DNA of 64,000 nt from CAYTYZ01 sp964448465 (GCA_964448465.1 CAYUVY010000002.1:18459-82458); one strand, 5' to 3'. Positions 52,107 to 60,476 are shown, numbered from the stretch's first letter. Notes: generated from the letters alone by a model not told the origin. Translations and numbers: made by a program.

Positions 52107-52371
52107 TTCATAAGCCGAATTCTGTTTATGGACCATCTATCTATTCTCCCTACCAGGAACTAGCAAAAGCTAGCATAACGTTCCAGCTTGGGATTTCCGC
52201 CAGCAGGATGCCCGTTTCATCTCTCCACGACGTAAGTCGGGATACTCGTCTCTGTTGCAGAGCCATCCGGTTACCCAGATCCCTACTTGTTCAGGTGCTG
52301 TGCTTTTAGCGGTTCGGACTTTCCTCCCACGACGTTAGTCGGAGTCAGTCCTTGAATTACTTTGGTTCTTT
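52092..52371 (-). ncRNA. rnpB: RNase P RNA
   Basis: The catalytic RNA of RNase P lies on the minus strand. The 5' conserved GGAGGAAAGTCCGAAC (complement of 52312-52327) and the 3' conserved ACAGAATTCGGCTTAT (complement of 52110-52125) are present. A perfect 18-bp inverted repeat (52092-52109 with 52354-52371) forms P1. The core between them is only about 244 nt, small for a bacterial RNase P. Two near-identical hairpins, CGAC-TAAC-GTCG and CGAC-TTAC-GTCG, are visible. A TAAAAT -10 (complement of 52372-52377) would start the RNA near 52365. Confidence 0.88.
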
Positions 52372-52552
52372 ATTTTACCAGTTTTAAGTCGGCAATAGAA
52401 AGTATCTTAAACATTTTACCCCCACAATCTGGACATTTTGCCCTTGCTCCACGCCTACTATTCATAAAGGTTTGTATTTGCATATTCTCCAGTGAGGAAA
52501 CTTTATAGCCTTTACAATTAATGCACCAAAACTTAACTACTTTAGCCACCAT
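52370..52552 (-). CDS. Small zinc-ribbon protein (DUF5679-like)
   Basis: 60 aa. Two CxxC pairs (CINC...CPDC) frame a basic middle part; the layout matches the small one-domain zinc ribbons of the DUF5679 type. Its ATG lies inside the end of the upstream 29-aa gene. The rnpB promoter and 5' end overlap its stop. Confidence 0.75.
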   Translation of the reverse strand: MVAKVVKFWCINCKGYKVSSLENMQIQTFMNSRRGARAKCPDCGGKMFKILSIADLKLVK

Positions 52553-52626
52553 AACTTATATGCAGCTACTATTGCCAAGCAAATAATACTCAAAACCATA
52601 GTTTTTAGAAAATCAATTTTTTGCAC
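52537..52626 (-). CDS. Tiny single-pass membrane protein
   Basis: 29 codons from GTG 52626: (M)QKIDFLKTMVLSIICL, then AIVAAYKLWWLK. One TM helix (residues ~8-24) ends in a Trp/Lys interface. TATACT (complement of 52632-52637) lies 5 nt before the GTG. It overlaps the zinc-ribbon gene start by 16 nt, implying coupling. Too short to prove by homology from sequence alone. Confidence 0.45.
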   Translation of the reverse strand: MQKIDFLKTMVLSIICLAIVAAYKLWWLK

Positions 52627-52630
52627 AAAT

Positions 52631-52637
52631 TAGTATA
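52631..52637. promoter_or_regulatory. Overlapping divergent -10 boxes
   Basis: TAGTAT (+, 52631-52636) serves the DUF4446 gene at 52643; TATACT (-, complement of 52632-52637) serves the tiny TM gene at 52626. Only 16 bp separate the two start codons, so only one RNA polymerase can sit there at a time. Confidence 0.5.
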
Positions 52638-52642
52638 GCACC

Positions 52643-53035
52643 ATGCTAGGATTAACTATGCAGATTTTCTACCTTTTGCTATTGCTGCTCTTACTTTGGA
52701 ACGTCTATTGCACTTACTTGATTTTTAAATTGAGCAAGTACAAAAATACTCTCAGTTCTATACAAGATCAAAATAACTCTTCTGTACTGCTTGGTTTACA
52801 TCGTTTCAACGCCTTGCCTGAAAGTACTGGAGATCAAAGTTTTTCTGTGGCTATATTAGACAGCACCAAATCGGGGTTCGTTTTAACCGGTCTTTACACC
52901 AAAAATATTACTAAGTTTTACGCCAAAAGTATCAAGAATGACAATTCCGAAAATTTGTCCTTGTCACCAGAAGAAAAATTAGCTATTCTTAATGCTACTA
53001 AACCCAACACTTCCTATGAATCCAAAAATAACTAA
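52643..53035 (+). CDS. DUF4446 family membrane protein
   Basis: 130 aa. N-terminal TM helix, then the DUF4446 signature HRFNALPESTGDQSFSVAILD and GFVLTGLYTKNITKFYAKSI, ending LSPEEKLAI. Family role unknown. It overlaps the DUF3048 gene by 20 bp. Confidence 0.8.
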   Translation: MLGLTMQIFYLLLLLLLLWNVYCTYLIFKLSKYKNTLSSIQDQNNSSVLLGLHRFNALPESTGDQSFSVAILDSTKSGFVLTGLYTKNITKFYAKSIKNDNSENLSLSPEEKLAILNATKPNTSYESKNN

Positions 53036-54254
53036 ACTATCTTCCTTTCTCGGCCTATTTTTTATTACCGTGGCCCTAGGTTATCTCGTTGGTTCTTATC
53101 TAATCCCAGCTTCTACCTCACTTCTAAAAAAATCTAATACCAAAACTACTCCCTTAGTATCTTCCACACCAGCCAAATCCGGTTTCCTAACTTTTGAGGG
53201 GCCCAAAACCGAAACTTGTCCAATTAATGGAGTTAAATATACTACTGCAGAAAAAGACCTTTGGAGCACCAGACGTCCTTTGTTGGTCATGATCGAAAAT
53301 CATCAAGATGCTCGTCCCCAATCCGGTTTACAAAATGCTGACATTGTCTACGAAGGAATGTCCGAAGGTGGAATTAGCCGTTTTATGGGCGTATTTTATT
53401 GTGCAGCTTTACGTGAGGCCGAAGAAAAATATGATTTGGGACCTGTTCGTTCTGCTCGTACTCATTTTGTCGAAATAGCTTCTGAATATTCTGACTATCC
53501 TCTTTATGCCCACGTTGGTGGCGCAAATTGTAGTTCTGCCACTCCAGGTGGCCCATGTACTACCAGTCGCAAAGTCCTGGCCTTGGAACAAATTTCTCAA
53601 TACGGTTGGACCAGCAAGGGTACTTGGGGTGATTTAAATGAATTTGCTCTTTCCTACAAAGTCTGTCGACGTGAACCCGAGCGTACCGGCGATGTCCGTG
53701 ATACTGAGCATACCATGTATTGTTCTTCCAAAGAACTCTGGAATATTGCTGCCGACCGTGGCTTAACCAATGAAACCCTTGCGAAAAAACAATCTTGGGA
53801 TAAAAATTTTATTTCTTGGAAATTTACCAAGGCTGATAAATCGGAAGGTACCGGAGGAGTTTCTTACGGCTTTTGGAAAGATCAACCAGCCTACGATGTA
53901 CTGTGGAAATATAATTTAGCTACCAACGACTATAGTCGTTTTAATGGTGGCAAGGCCCATATCGATTTTAATACTCAAGAAACATTAGTTGCTAAAAACA
54001 TTGTGGTCATGGAAATGAAAGAAGAAAAATCTATCGATGAACATTTTCATAATTATTACTACACCACTGGCACCGGCAAAGGCTTCTTGTATCAAAATGG
54101 CGCCCAAGCTGAAATTACTTGGTCCAAAAAAGATCGAACCTCTCGTACTCTCTTTAAAGACAAAACCGGCAAAGATGTTGAATTAGTTCCTGGTTTAACC
54201 TGGGTAGTCATGTTGCCCAACTACTCCACCCCAGTGTATGAGAGTGGACAATAG
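53016..54254 (+). CDS. DUF3048 (YerB-like) lipoprotein/membrane protein
   Basis: 412 aa from ATG 53016 (MNPKITKL). N-terminal TM anchor, then RRPLLVMIENHQDARPQSGL and NADIVYEGMSEGGISRFMGVF, the hallmark of DUF3048, and a C-terminal domain with TWVVMLP. YerB-type proteins are extracytoplasmic; function unknown. The upstream in-frame Met at 52992 would lie deeper in DUF4446 and is less likely. Confidence 0.85.
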   Translation: MNPKITKLSSFLGLFFITVALGYLVGSYLIPASTSLLKKSNTKTTPLVSSTPAKSGFLTFEGPKTETCPINGVKYTTAEKDLWSTRRPLLVMIENHQDARPQSGLQNADIVYEGMSEGGISRFMGVFYCAALREAEEKYDLGPVRSARTHFVEIASEYSDYPLYAHVGGANCSSATPGGPCTTSRKVLALEQISQYGWTSKGTWGDLNEFALSYKVCRREPERTGDVRDTEHTMYCSSKELWNIAADRGLTNETLAKKQSWDKNFISWKFTKADKSEGTGGVSYGFWKDQPAYDVLWKYNLATNDYSRFNGGKAHIDFNTQETLVAKNIVVMEMKEEKSIDEHFHNYYYTTGTGKGFLYQNGAQAEITWSKKDRTSRTLFKDKTGKDVELVPGLTWVVMLPNYSTPVYESGQ

Positions 54255-54819
54255 CCTAAAACTATTGTTTACTAGCACCACCCGGCAAGATTTGCTGAAT
54301 CTCTTTTTTAGCAATCCACAAGAGTTATACTATCCACGCCAACTTTCACGTCTTATTCACCAAGAAATTAATTCTGTTCGTCGCGAACTCGATAATTTAA
54401 AAAAAGCCGGCTTAGTTACTTCTGATCCACGTAGTAACAAAATCTACTATCAGGCCAATACTCAATCTGATTTATTTCCAGATTTGGTTACTTTAGTTTG
54501 TAAAAATTGTGGTCTTGGTCAACGTTTGGCCAAAAGTAAAAATCAAATTGGTAGTTTCAAGGCTGTCTTGGCCAGTCGTAGCTTTTTGTACAAACAACCG
54601 AGTACTACCGAGCAAATTGATCTGATTATTGTTGGTTCGGTAATTTTACCCGAACTAGAATATGTCTTAAAGCAGGAGGAAGTTAGTCAAAAGAGAGAAA
54701 TCAATTTTATGCTGATGACCGAATCCGAATTTCATCTACGTCAAAATCGTCGCGATCCAGCTTTAGTAGATTTTTTTCTAGCTCTACCTACTGCTATAAT
54801 TGGAGGCCTGTCCAAATAA
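54238..54819 (+). CDS. Winged-helix regulator with nucleotidyltransferase-like domain
   Basis: 193 aa. An ArsR-type winged helix (residues ~8-75; YYPRQLSRLIHQEINSVRRELDNLKKAGLV) and a C-terminal part (IDLIIVGSV...EINFMLMTESEF) like MNT-type nucleotidyltransferases. The N-terminal GSxxxG core of the transferase is replaced or lost. It overlaps DUF3048 by 17 bp and precedes an AbrB-like gene by 2 nt. Confidence 0.75.
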   Translation: MRVDNSLKLLFTSTTRQDLLNLFFSNPQELYYPRQLSRLIHQEINSVRRELDNLKKAGLVTSDPRSNKIYYQANTQSDLFPDLVTLVCKNCGLGQRLAKSKNQIGSFKAVLASRSFLYKQPSTTEQIDLIIVGSVILPELEYVLKQEEVSQKREINFMLMTESEFHLRQNRRDPALVDFFLALPTAIIGGLSK

Positions 54820-54821
54820 TT

Positions 54822-55019
54822 ATGACCAAAACTCGTAAAGTAATCAAAACAGGCAATAGCCTGGCCATCACACTACCAAGCAAAACAGTCACCACTTTTG
54901 ATATTAAAGAAGGGGATTTGGCCCTAGTCAAAATAAATTCTAGCAAAGCCAGTGTTACCTATATTTTTTCGGGTCACCCTCGTCAACTTTCCTTAATGGA
55001 TAAACCAGCCAGAGTATGA
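54822..55019 (+). CDS. AbrB/MazE-like DNA-binding protein
   Basis: 65 aa. KVIKTGNSLAITLPSKTVTTFDIKEGDLALVKI is a typical swapped-hairpin AbrB fold by its GNSLAITLP core. It could be a regulator or an antitoxin, but no toxin is adjacent. ATGA overlap with secD. Confidence 0.8.
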   Translation: MTKTRKVIKTGNSLAITLPSKTVTTFDIKEGDLALVKINSSKASVTYIFSGHPRQLSLMDKPARV

Positions 55020-56356
55020 AATATCCCAGTTTAAAAACTATTTTTAGTCTTTTCTTTTTGGTTTTAGTCTGCTCTATTTTTAGCATGCCACCTACTTTAA
55101 AAATTGGCAACAAAACTCTCTATCGTCCTAACATTAATTTATTTCTTCTTGGCCAAAACATCAAACCCAATCTAGATTTAAAATTAGGTTTGGATCTTGC
55201 CGGTGGTAGTCGTTTAACCTATGCCGTAGATACCAGTAAAATTGATCCAGTATCTTTAACCTCAGCCTTAGATAGTCTCAAGGAAAATATCGAGCGCAGA
55301 GTAAATTTATTTGGCGTGTCTGAAGCCACCGTTCAACTTGTTACCCAGGGCAATCAATATCGCCTAGTCGTTGAACTTCCCGGGGTTAGTGATGTTTCAG
55401 AAGCAATCCAGTTAATTGGCCAAACCGCGAGACTAGAGTTTAAGGGCGAAGTCGACCTACCACCTGAAGCCACTGCATCTGCCACTCTAGAAAAACTTTT
55501 TGCCCAAGATCTAAAACTCAATGGCTCACATGTTAAATTAGCCACTCCAACCTTAAACCAACAAAACGGCGAACCGGTGGTTTCCATTGCCTTTAATTCC
55601 GAAGGTACAGATATTTTTGCTAAAGCCACCAAAGATTTACTCCACAAACGTATTGCCATTTTTTTGGACAATTATTTACTTATGGCTCCAGTGGTCAACG
55701 ATATTATTCCTAATGGTCAGGCCATAATTAGTGGTGGTTTTACCACCGATTCCATCAAGACGCTTTCTGCACAACTGAATGCCGGAGCCTTACCCATGCC
55801 TTTAAACTTAATTTCTCAAACTAATATTGGCGCCACCCTGGGCCAAGACACTATTCAAAAAGGTCTTACTGCGGGTCTCTTGGGATTGGGTCTAGTGGCC
55901 CTCTTTATGGTTGGTAATTATGGAATTATGGGAGTAGTTGCCTTACTAAATTTATTTATCTATACAGTCATTACTATCACCATCTACAAACTATTACCTG
56001 TCACATTAACCTTTCCTGGCATAGTCGGTCTACTTCTGTCCATTGGTATGGCCGTTGATAGTAATATTCTAACTTTTGAAAGAGTCAAAGAAGAGCGTCG
56101 CGCCGGTCGTCCATGGTCAGTGGCCCTAGAGCTTGGCTTCGGCCGTGCCTGGGACGCGATCAAGGGTGCTAACATCTGTACCATTATTACCAGTCTTATT
56201 TTATATAATCCACTAAACTGGTCCTTTCTTAATTCCTCCGGATTAATTCGTGGCTTTGCTGTGACACTCTTACTTGGTATCGTTATTAGCTTATTTACCG
56301 GCATAGTTGTTAGTCGCAATCTTCTTCGTTTAATTTTTAGCCGCTTAAAGTCATGA
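55016..56356 (+). CDS. secD: Protein translocase subunit SecD
   Basis: 446 aa, RND-type helper of Sec export using the proton gradient. LGLDLAGGSRLTYAVD, GVSEATVQ, LVVELPGVSD, the C-terminal five TM helices with GIVGLLLSIGMAVDSNILTFER. ATGA overlap with abrB-like gene and secF. Confidence 0.94.
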   Translation: MKYPSLKTIFSLFFLVLVCSIFSMPPTLKIGNKTLYRPNINLFLLGQNIKPNLDLKLGLDLAGGSRLTYAVDTSKIDPVSLTSALDSLKENIERRVNLFGVSEATVQLVTQGNQYRLVVELPGVSDVSEAIQLIGQTARLEFKGEVDLPPEATASATLEKLFAQDLKLNGSHVKLATPTLNQQNGEPVVSIAFNSEGTDIFAKATKDLLHKRIAIFLDNYLLMAPVVNDIIPNGQAIISGGFTTDSIKTLSAQLNAGALPMPLNLISQTNIGATLGQDTIQKGLTAGLLGLGLVALFMVGNYGIMGVVALLNLFIYTVITITIYKLLPVTLTFPGIVGLLLSIGMAVDSNILTFERVKEERRAGRPWSVALELGFGRAWDAIKGANICTIITSLILYNPLNWSFLNSSGLIRGFAVTLLLGIVISLFTGIVVSRNLLRLIFSRLKS

Positions 56357-57249
56357 ACTTTCTTCGCCTTCGCCCACTCTTTTTTCTAATCTCCAGTTTG
56401 GTTATTTTATCCGGAGTATATTCCTATTTAAAATTTGGTTTTAATATTGGTATCGATTTTACCGGAGGTAGTGTTTTAGAGTTAAGTTTTAGTAAACCCG
56501 TTACCCAAGAGCAATTAAAGGCCGACCTACAGAAAGAAAGTTTAAGTCTCTACACCTTCGAAAGTTTACCCAATAATCAGGTAAATTTAAAAACCAACCC
56601 AGTCACACCCGAACAAAAAATAAAATTAGATACCATGTTTAAGAAATTTGATCCTAAATATCAAGAATTAAAATTCGAAACTCAAGGCCCGGCTCTTGGC
56701 CGAGAGTTAATCTTCAAAACAATAGTTGCAGTAATTTTAGCTACTTTAACTATCTTAATTTTTATTGCTCGTAGCTTCAAAGACGCAACTTTTGGCATAG
56801 GTGCAGTTTTGGCTATGTTCCACGATGCCTTAGTTTTGCTAGGAAGTTTTTCCATTCTAGGTCATCTTTATGGAGCGCAAATTGACGCGCTTTTTGTCAC
56901 TGCGGTACTTACTACTCTTTCTTCCTCTATTCACGATACAGTAGTAACCTTCGATCGTATTCGTGAGCTAAAACAAACCGAATCCAATCACGATATAAAA
57001 TATCTGGCAAACAAAGCCCTCAATCAAACCTTTATTCGCTCCTACAACAACTCCTTCACTATTATTATCATGTTAGTCTCACTCACTCTTATTGGTGCTT
57101 CTTCCACTCGTTGGTTTGGTGCTGCTCTTCTTATTGGCGCGCTTACCGGTACTTATTCTTCTTTTGCCGTCGCCGTCCCCCTCGTCGTCTGGCTTAAATC
57201 CAAAAAAATAAAATTACGTCATCCTGAAATTGTTTCAGGATCTATTTAA
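56353..57249 (+). CDS. secF: Protein translocase subunit SecF
   Basis: 298 aa partner of SecD. FNIGIDFTGGSVLELSF, the six TM helices and SIHDTVVTFDRIRE fit. The last residues (RHPEIVSGSI) are encoded by a palindromic repeat, not by family sequence. The final codons overlap the convergent pseudogene. Confidence 0.93.
   Translation: MNFLRLRPLFFLISSLVILSGVYSYLKFGFNIGIDFTGGSVLELSFSKPVTQEQLKADLQKESLSLYTFESLPNNQVNLKTNPVTPEQKIKLDTMFKKFDPKYQELKFETQGPALGRELIFKTIVAVILATLTILIFIARSFKDATFGIGAVLAMFHDALVLLGSFSILGHLYGAQIDALFVTAVLTTLSSSIHDTVVTFDRIRELKQTESNHDIKYLANKALNQTFIRSYNNSFTIIIMLVSLTLIGASSTRWFGAALLIGALTGTYSSFAVAVPLVVWLKSKKIKLRHPEIVSGSI
57221..57241. repeat. Palindromic repeat forming the end of secF
   Basis: ATCCTGAAA (57221-57229), a 3-nt loop and TTTCAGGAT (57233-57241), preceded by CGTC. 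From memory this type of repeat is widespread in bacteria and often encodes RHPELVSGS-like ends. It could act as a hairpin between the convergent genes. Confidence 0.65.
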
Positions 57250-57445
57250 CCATCTCCATCACCTTTTTAGCCCATTTACGATCCGAATCTTTTTCTTTTT
57301 CGCTTAAATCTTCATATTTAGTTTCAATTTGCTTTTTTCATTTTAAAATATTTTCCTCACTTAAATTACTCAAAAAATACTTTGTCCAATATGCCCATTG
57401 TTTATGTTCCAATTCTGCTAATTTTTCTAGCAAATCATTACTCAT
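57242..57445 (-). pseudogene. Small RyR-domain-like protein gene with internal TGA
   Basis: MSNDLLEKLAELEHKQWAYW... continues for 35 codons, meets TGA at 57340-57338, and goes on in the same frame as KKQIETKYEDLSEKEKDSD, KWAKKVMEMVK. In the small bacterial proteins with this pattern (LEHxQWxxW ... W-K-x-Q ... EEKDSDRxWAxKVL) the interrupted place is Trp, so a TGG-to-TGA change is the simplest reading. Other genes here stop at TGA, so the code is not altered. It is either a recent pseudogene or a sequencing error. It lies downstream of cca and overlaps the end of secF. Confidence 0.7.
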
Positions 57446-58799
57446 ACTTTTTTATCATCTCCAAAAGCGTCTCTCGTTCGTTGAGTTTTACGTCTTTTTC
57501 CACTTGGGCAAACAAATCTTTTAGCACTTCTCCCACTTTCTTTCCTGGTTTAATTTTTAATATTTCCATTACATCTTTACCATCTACTTTCAAATCTTTT
57601 ATTGCAAAAGGCTGTTTTTGTACTTCCACTAGTCTTTCTTGAAACAACTCCCATCTCCAAGAAGTTTCCTTGGCTCCACTGCCCACTCGGTCTGCTTTTC
57701 GCAAAGCAATCATTTCTTGTAGTAATGCTGGCGTCACGTTGCGAATAAAACGTCTAACTGCCGCATCCGTCTGTGTGTCTTCCGACGTAAACATGTGCCA
57801 GCGCACTAATCTAAACAATTGTTCTTGCTGGTCTTTGGATAATTTCAGCCGTTTGCCAATATTTGTAGCTATTCTCGCTCCTATCACTTCATGATTATGA
57901 AAAGTCCTATCTTCCGGCGTTACTTTCAAAGACTTTGGTTTACCCACATCGTGAAGCAAAGTAGCCAGCCGAGTAATAGGGTCCGTACTTCGACAGGCAG
58001 CCAAAGCCTTAATACTATGTGTCCACACGTCATAAATATGATGTCCTTTTTGCTCCATGCCTTCTCCATCTAACAATTCTGGAATCACCATCTTCAACAA
58101 ACCACTTTCTTTCAGTAGCATCATCCCCAAATCCGCGCGCTTACAAACTAAAATTTTCAACAGTTCCTCGCGCACTCTTTCTATGGATATTTTTTCCAAA
58201 AGATGAGAATTAGCCGATATGGCTTTAAAAGTTTCTGGGTCAATAGCAAACTCCAGTTGACAAGCAATGCGAATCGCTCGCATCATGCGCAGTGCATCCT
58301 CCGCAAACCTTTCTTCAGGTTTGCCAACTGCGTGTATTATTTTATTTTTCAAATCCCTGATTCCCCCGTACGGGTCTATTATCTCCATCTCCTGATCTAC
58401 CGATTCACTAGTCAACTTGTCTACTACTTTTAATGCAATAGCGTTTATTGTCAAATCCCTCCTTTGCAAATCTTCTTCAATAGTTTTACCCCAAGCTACC
58501 GTCCTTGGTCTTCGATGATCATCATAATCTGCCTCTGTTCTAAAAGTAGTTATTTCATAGATCACTTCATTAATTACCACGCTTACCGTGCCATATTCAT
58601 TTTCGTAAAAGCTATTTTTTGGAAATATTTTTTGCACTTCTTGTGGAGTCAAATTTGTGGCAAAATCCCAATCGTTTACCTCTCTATTTATAAGTAAATC
58701 TCGTACCGATCCGCCCACTACATACACCTGCGCTTCTACTGCTAAAAACTTCTCAAGGATGCCTTGTACATCTTCTGGTAGTTTTAGTTTAATCTGCAC
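57438..58799 (-). CDS. cca: tRNA nucleotidyltransferase (CCA-adding / poly(A) polymerase-type) with HD domain
   Basis: 453 aa from GTG 58799. Residues ~20-150 are the class II nucleotidyltransferase head: GGSVRDLLINREVNDWDFAT with the catalytic Asp pair, then RRDLTINAIAL. The HD domain has TLLHDVGKPKSL. It adds or repairs CCA, needed since tRNA-Pro here lacks an encoded CCA. The frame is open to 58826, but TATACT lies 5 nt before the GTG, which supports a leaderless start there. Divergent from recJ. Confidence 0.88.
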   Translation of the reverse strand: MQIKLKLPEDVQGILEKFLAVEAQVYVVGGSVRDLLINREVNDWDFATNLTPQEVQKIFPKNSFYENEYGTVSVVINEVIYEITTFRTEADYDDHRRPRTVAWGKTIEEDLQRRDLTINAIALKVVDKLTSESVDQEMEIIDPYGGIRDLKNKIIHAVGKPEERFAEDALRMMRAIRIACQLEFAIDPETFKAISANSHLLEKISIERVREELLKILVCKRADLGMMLLKESGLLKMVIPELLDGEGMEQKGHHIYDVWTHSIKALAACRSTDPITRLATLLHDVGKPKSLKVTPEDRTFHNHEVIGARIATNIGKRLKLSKDQQEQLFRLVRWHMFTSEDTQTDAAVRRFIRNVTPALLQEMIALRKADRVGSGAKETSWRWELFQERLVEVQKQPFAIKDLKVDGKDVMEILKIKPGKKVGEVLKDLFAQVEKDVKLNERETLLEMIKKYE

Positions 58800-58801
58800 G
58801 C

Positions 58802-58810
58802 TATAGTATA
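58802..58810. promoter_or_regulatory. Overlapping divergent -10 boxes of cca and recJ
   Basis: TATAGT (+, 58802-58807) is 7 nt before the recJ GTG; TATACT (-, complement of 58805-58810) is 5 nt before the cca GTG. The two starts are 15 bp apart and the boxes share four bases. Confidence 0.55.
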
Positions 58811-58814
58811 ACCT

Positions 58815-60437
58815 GTGGAGCCACAAATTGTCTTTAAGTCAAAAAAAGTAATTACTAGTAGTACCCCGGTACCCGATTTAATCCAATTGCTTTTGGAAAA
58901 TCGTCAAATTTCTGACAAACAATCCTTTTTACATCCCTTACCACCAGTGGCCAAAGCCAAAGAATTTAATCTGGACCCAGAAATCTTTACAAATTTTATT
59001 GCCAAGTTAAAACAACATCTCTCTACCAATAAAAATATCCTAATCTACGGCGATTATGATGCAGATGGTATTACTTCTACTGCACTTTTGTATTTAGCTT
59101 TAAGCCAACACTCTTCTCACATTTTGCCCTTTTTACCCAATCGTGAAGAAGATGGTTATGCCATAAAATATCAAAGTGTCCAGAATTTTGTCCAGAAAAA
59201 ATCTTTTCAAGCAGATGTAATTTTAACCATCGACAATGGCATTTCCGCCAAAGAGGAAATAGCCAAACTAACCCAAGCCGGCTACGAAGTTATGGTCATC
59301 GACCATCATCTGGCCGGTCAAGCCACTCCAGCAGTAGAACATATTTTACATTCCACCGTGACTAGTGCCGCTGGCCTAGCCTGGCTTGTGGCCAAACAAT
59401 TTGACCCAAACTCACCTCTTGAGCTTGCTGCCATTGGCGTTATTGCCGATTGCATGGATTTATTAGGTATTAATCGACAAATCGTGGTTCATGGTCTGCG
59501 TGCCCTTTCTACTACATCTAACTTTGGCTTAAAAGCTCTCTTACAAATTACCACTTTAGAAAACAAAGTACTTAGTACTTACGATGTCGCCTTTGGCTTA
59601 GCCCCACGCCTAAACGCCTCTGGTCGTCTGGCCGACCCTACCGATGCCTTGCGCCTGCTTTGTACTACCAGTGGGGAAACCGCCAACAAGTTTGCCCAAA
59701 ATCTCAATCAACATAATCAAGATCGTCAAATCTTGCAACAAAGTTCCATGGACTTGGTTTTAAGTAAAATTAATCCAGACAGTCGCTGCTTTGTGGTTAT
59801 CGAAGAGTCTTTGCATCCTGGAGTTATTGGTCTAGTGGCCGGCAAACTAACCGAAACTTATTATCGTCCTAGTCTGGTTTTAACCCGAGTAGGGGACGTC
59901 TACAAAGGCTCTGCTCGCTCTATACCAGAACTCCACATCACCCAGGCACTAGAAGAGCTTCGTCATCTCTGCATCGACCTAGGAGGCCACGCCCAAGCCG
60001 CTGGTTGTAGTGTTAGTCTTAAAAATATTCTGGAATTTTCCGCCAAATTAACAGAAAATATCACCAAAAAATTAGCCAAAGTCGATTTACAGCCCAAAAT
60101 AAATTGCGAATGTTCCATGGAGCTTTCCGCAGTTTCTTTAAATTTAATCCAAGCCCTAAGTACCCTCGAACCCTTTGGGTTTGGTAATCTCGAACCCCTG
60201 TTTTATTTTGAAAATATTCAAGTTCAGGCCACCAGAGTTCTTGGTGCTAATCAAAACCATCTCAAGTTAACTTTTGCCAACAATCTAGATGCCTTGTCTT
60301 TTTCTGCGCCTGCCAAACATTTTTTAATCAAACCCGGAGACAAACTAAATCTAGTTGCCAGACTATCCCAAAATACCTACAACAACTTTACAACTCCCCA
60401 ACTACTGGTAAAATACCTTATAAATAATAGCAACTGA
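58815..60437 (+). CDS. recJ: Single-stranded-DNA exonuclease RecJ
   Basis: 540 aa from GTG 58815. DHH domain: ILIYGDYDADGITSTALLY (motif I), ILTIDNGIS, VIDHHLAG (DHH), AAIGVIADCMDL, followed by DHHA1 with GHAQAAGCSV and an OB fold. It degrades ssDNA 5' to 3' in repair. A short N-terminus (40 residues) precedes the catalytic core. Confidence 0.92.
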   Translation: MEPQIVFKSKKVITSSTPVPDLIQLLLENRQISDKQSFLHPLPPVAKAKEFNLDPEIFTNFIAKLKQHLSTNKNILIYGDYDADGITSTALLYLALSQHSSHILPFLPNREEDGYAIKYQSVQNFVQKKSFQADVILTIDNGISAKEEIAKLTQAGYEVMVIDHHLAGQATPAVEHILHSTVTSAAGLAWLVAKQFDPNSPLELAAIGVIADCMDLLGINRQIVVHGLRALSTTSNFGLKALLQITTLENKVLSTYDVAFGLAPRLNASGRLADPTDALRLLCTTSGETANKFAQNLNQHNQDRQILQQSSMDLVLSKINPDSRCFVVIEESLHPGVIGLVAGKLTETYYRPSLVLTRVGDVYKGSARSIPELHITQALEELRHLCIDLGGHAQAAGCSVSLKNILEFSAKLTENITKKLAKVDLQPKINCECSMELSAVSLNLIQALSTLEPFGFGNLEPLFYFENIQVQATRVLGANQNHLKLTFANNLDALSFSAPAKHFLIKPGDKLNLVARLSQNTYNNFTTPQLLVKYLINNSN

Positions 60438-60476
60438 CAATTGCCCAGAAAATATTATTTTAATAAGAGTAAAAAT

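Noticed and set aside
54822..55019. AbrB-like gene as antitoxin of a toxin-antitoxin pair
   Set aside because: The neighbours are a winged-helix regulator and secD; no PIN, MazF or similar toxin is adjacent.
57242..57445. TGA recoded as an amino acid (genetic code 4 or 25)
   Set aside because: TGA is the natural stop of several well-conserved genes here (rplO, rplQ, secD, miaA, recJ), so recoding does not fit.
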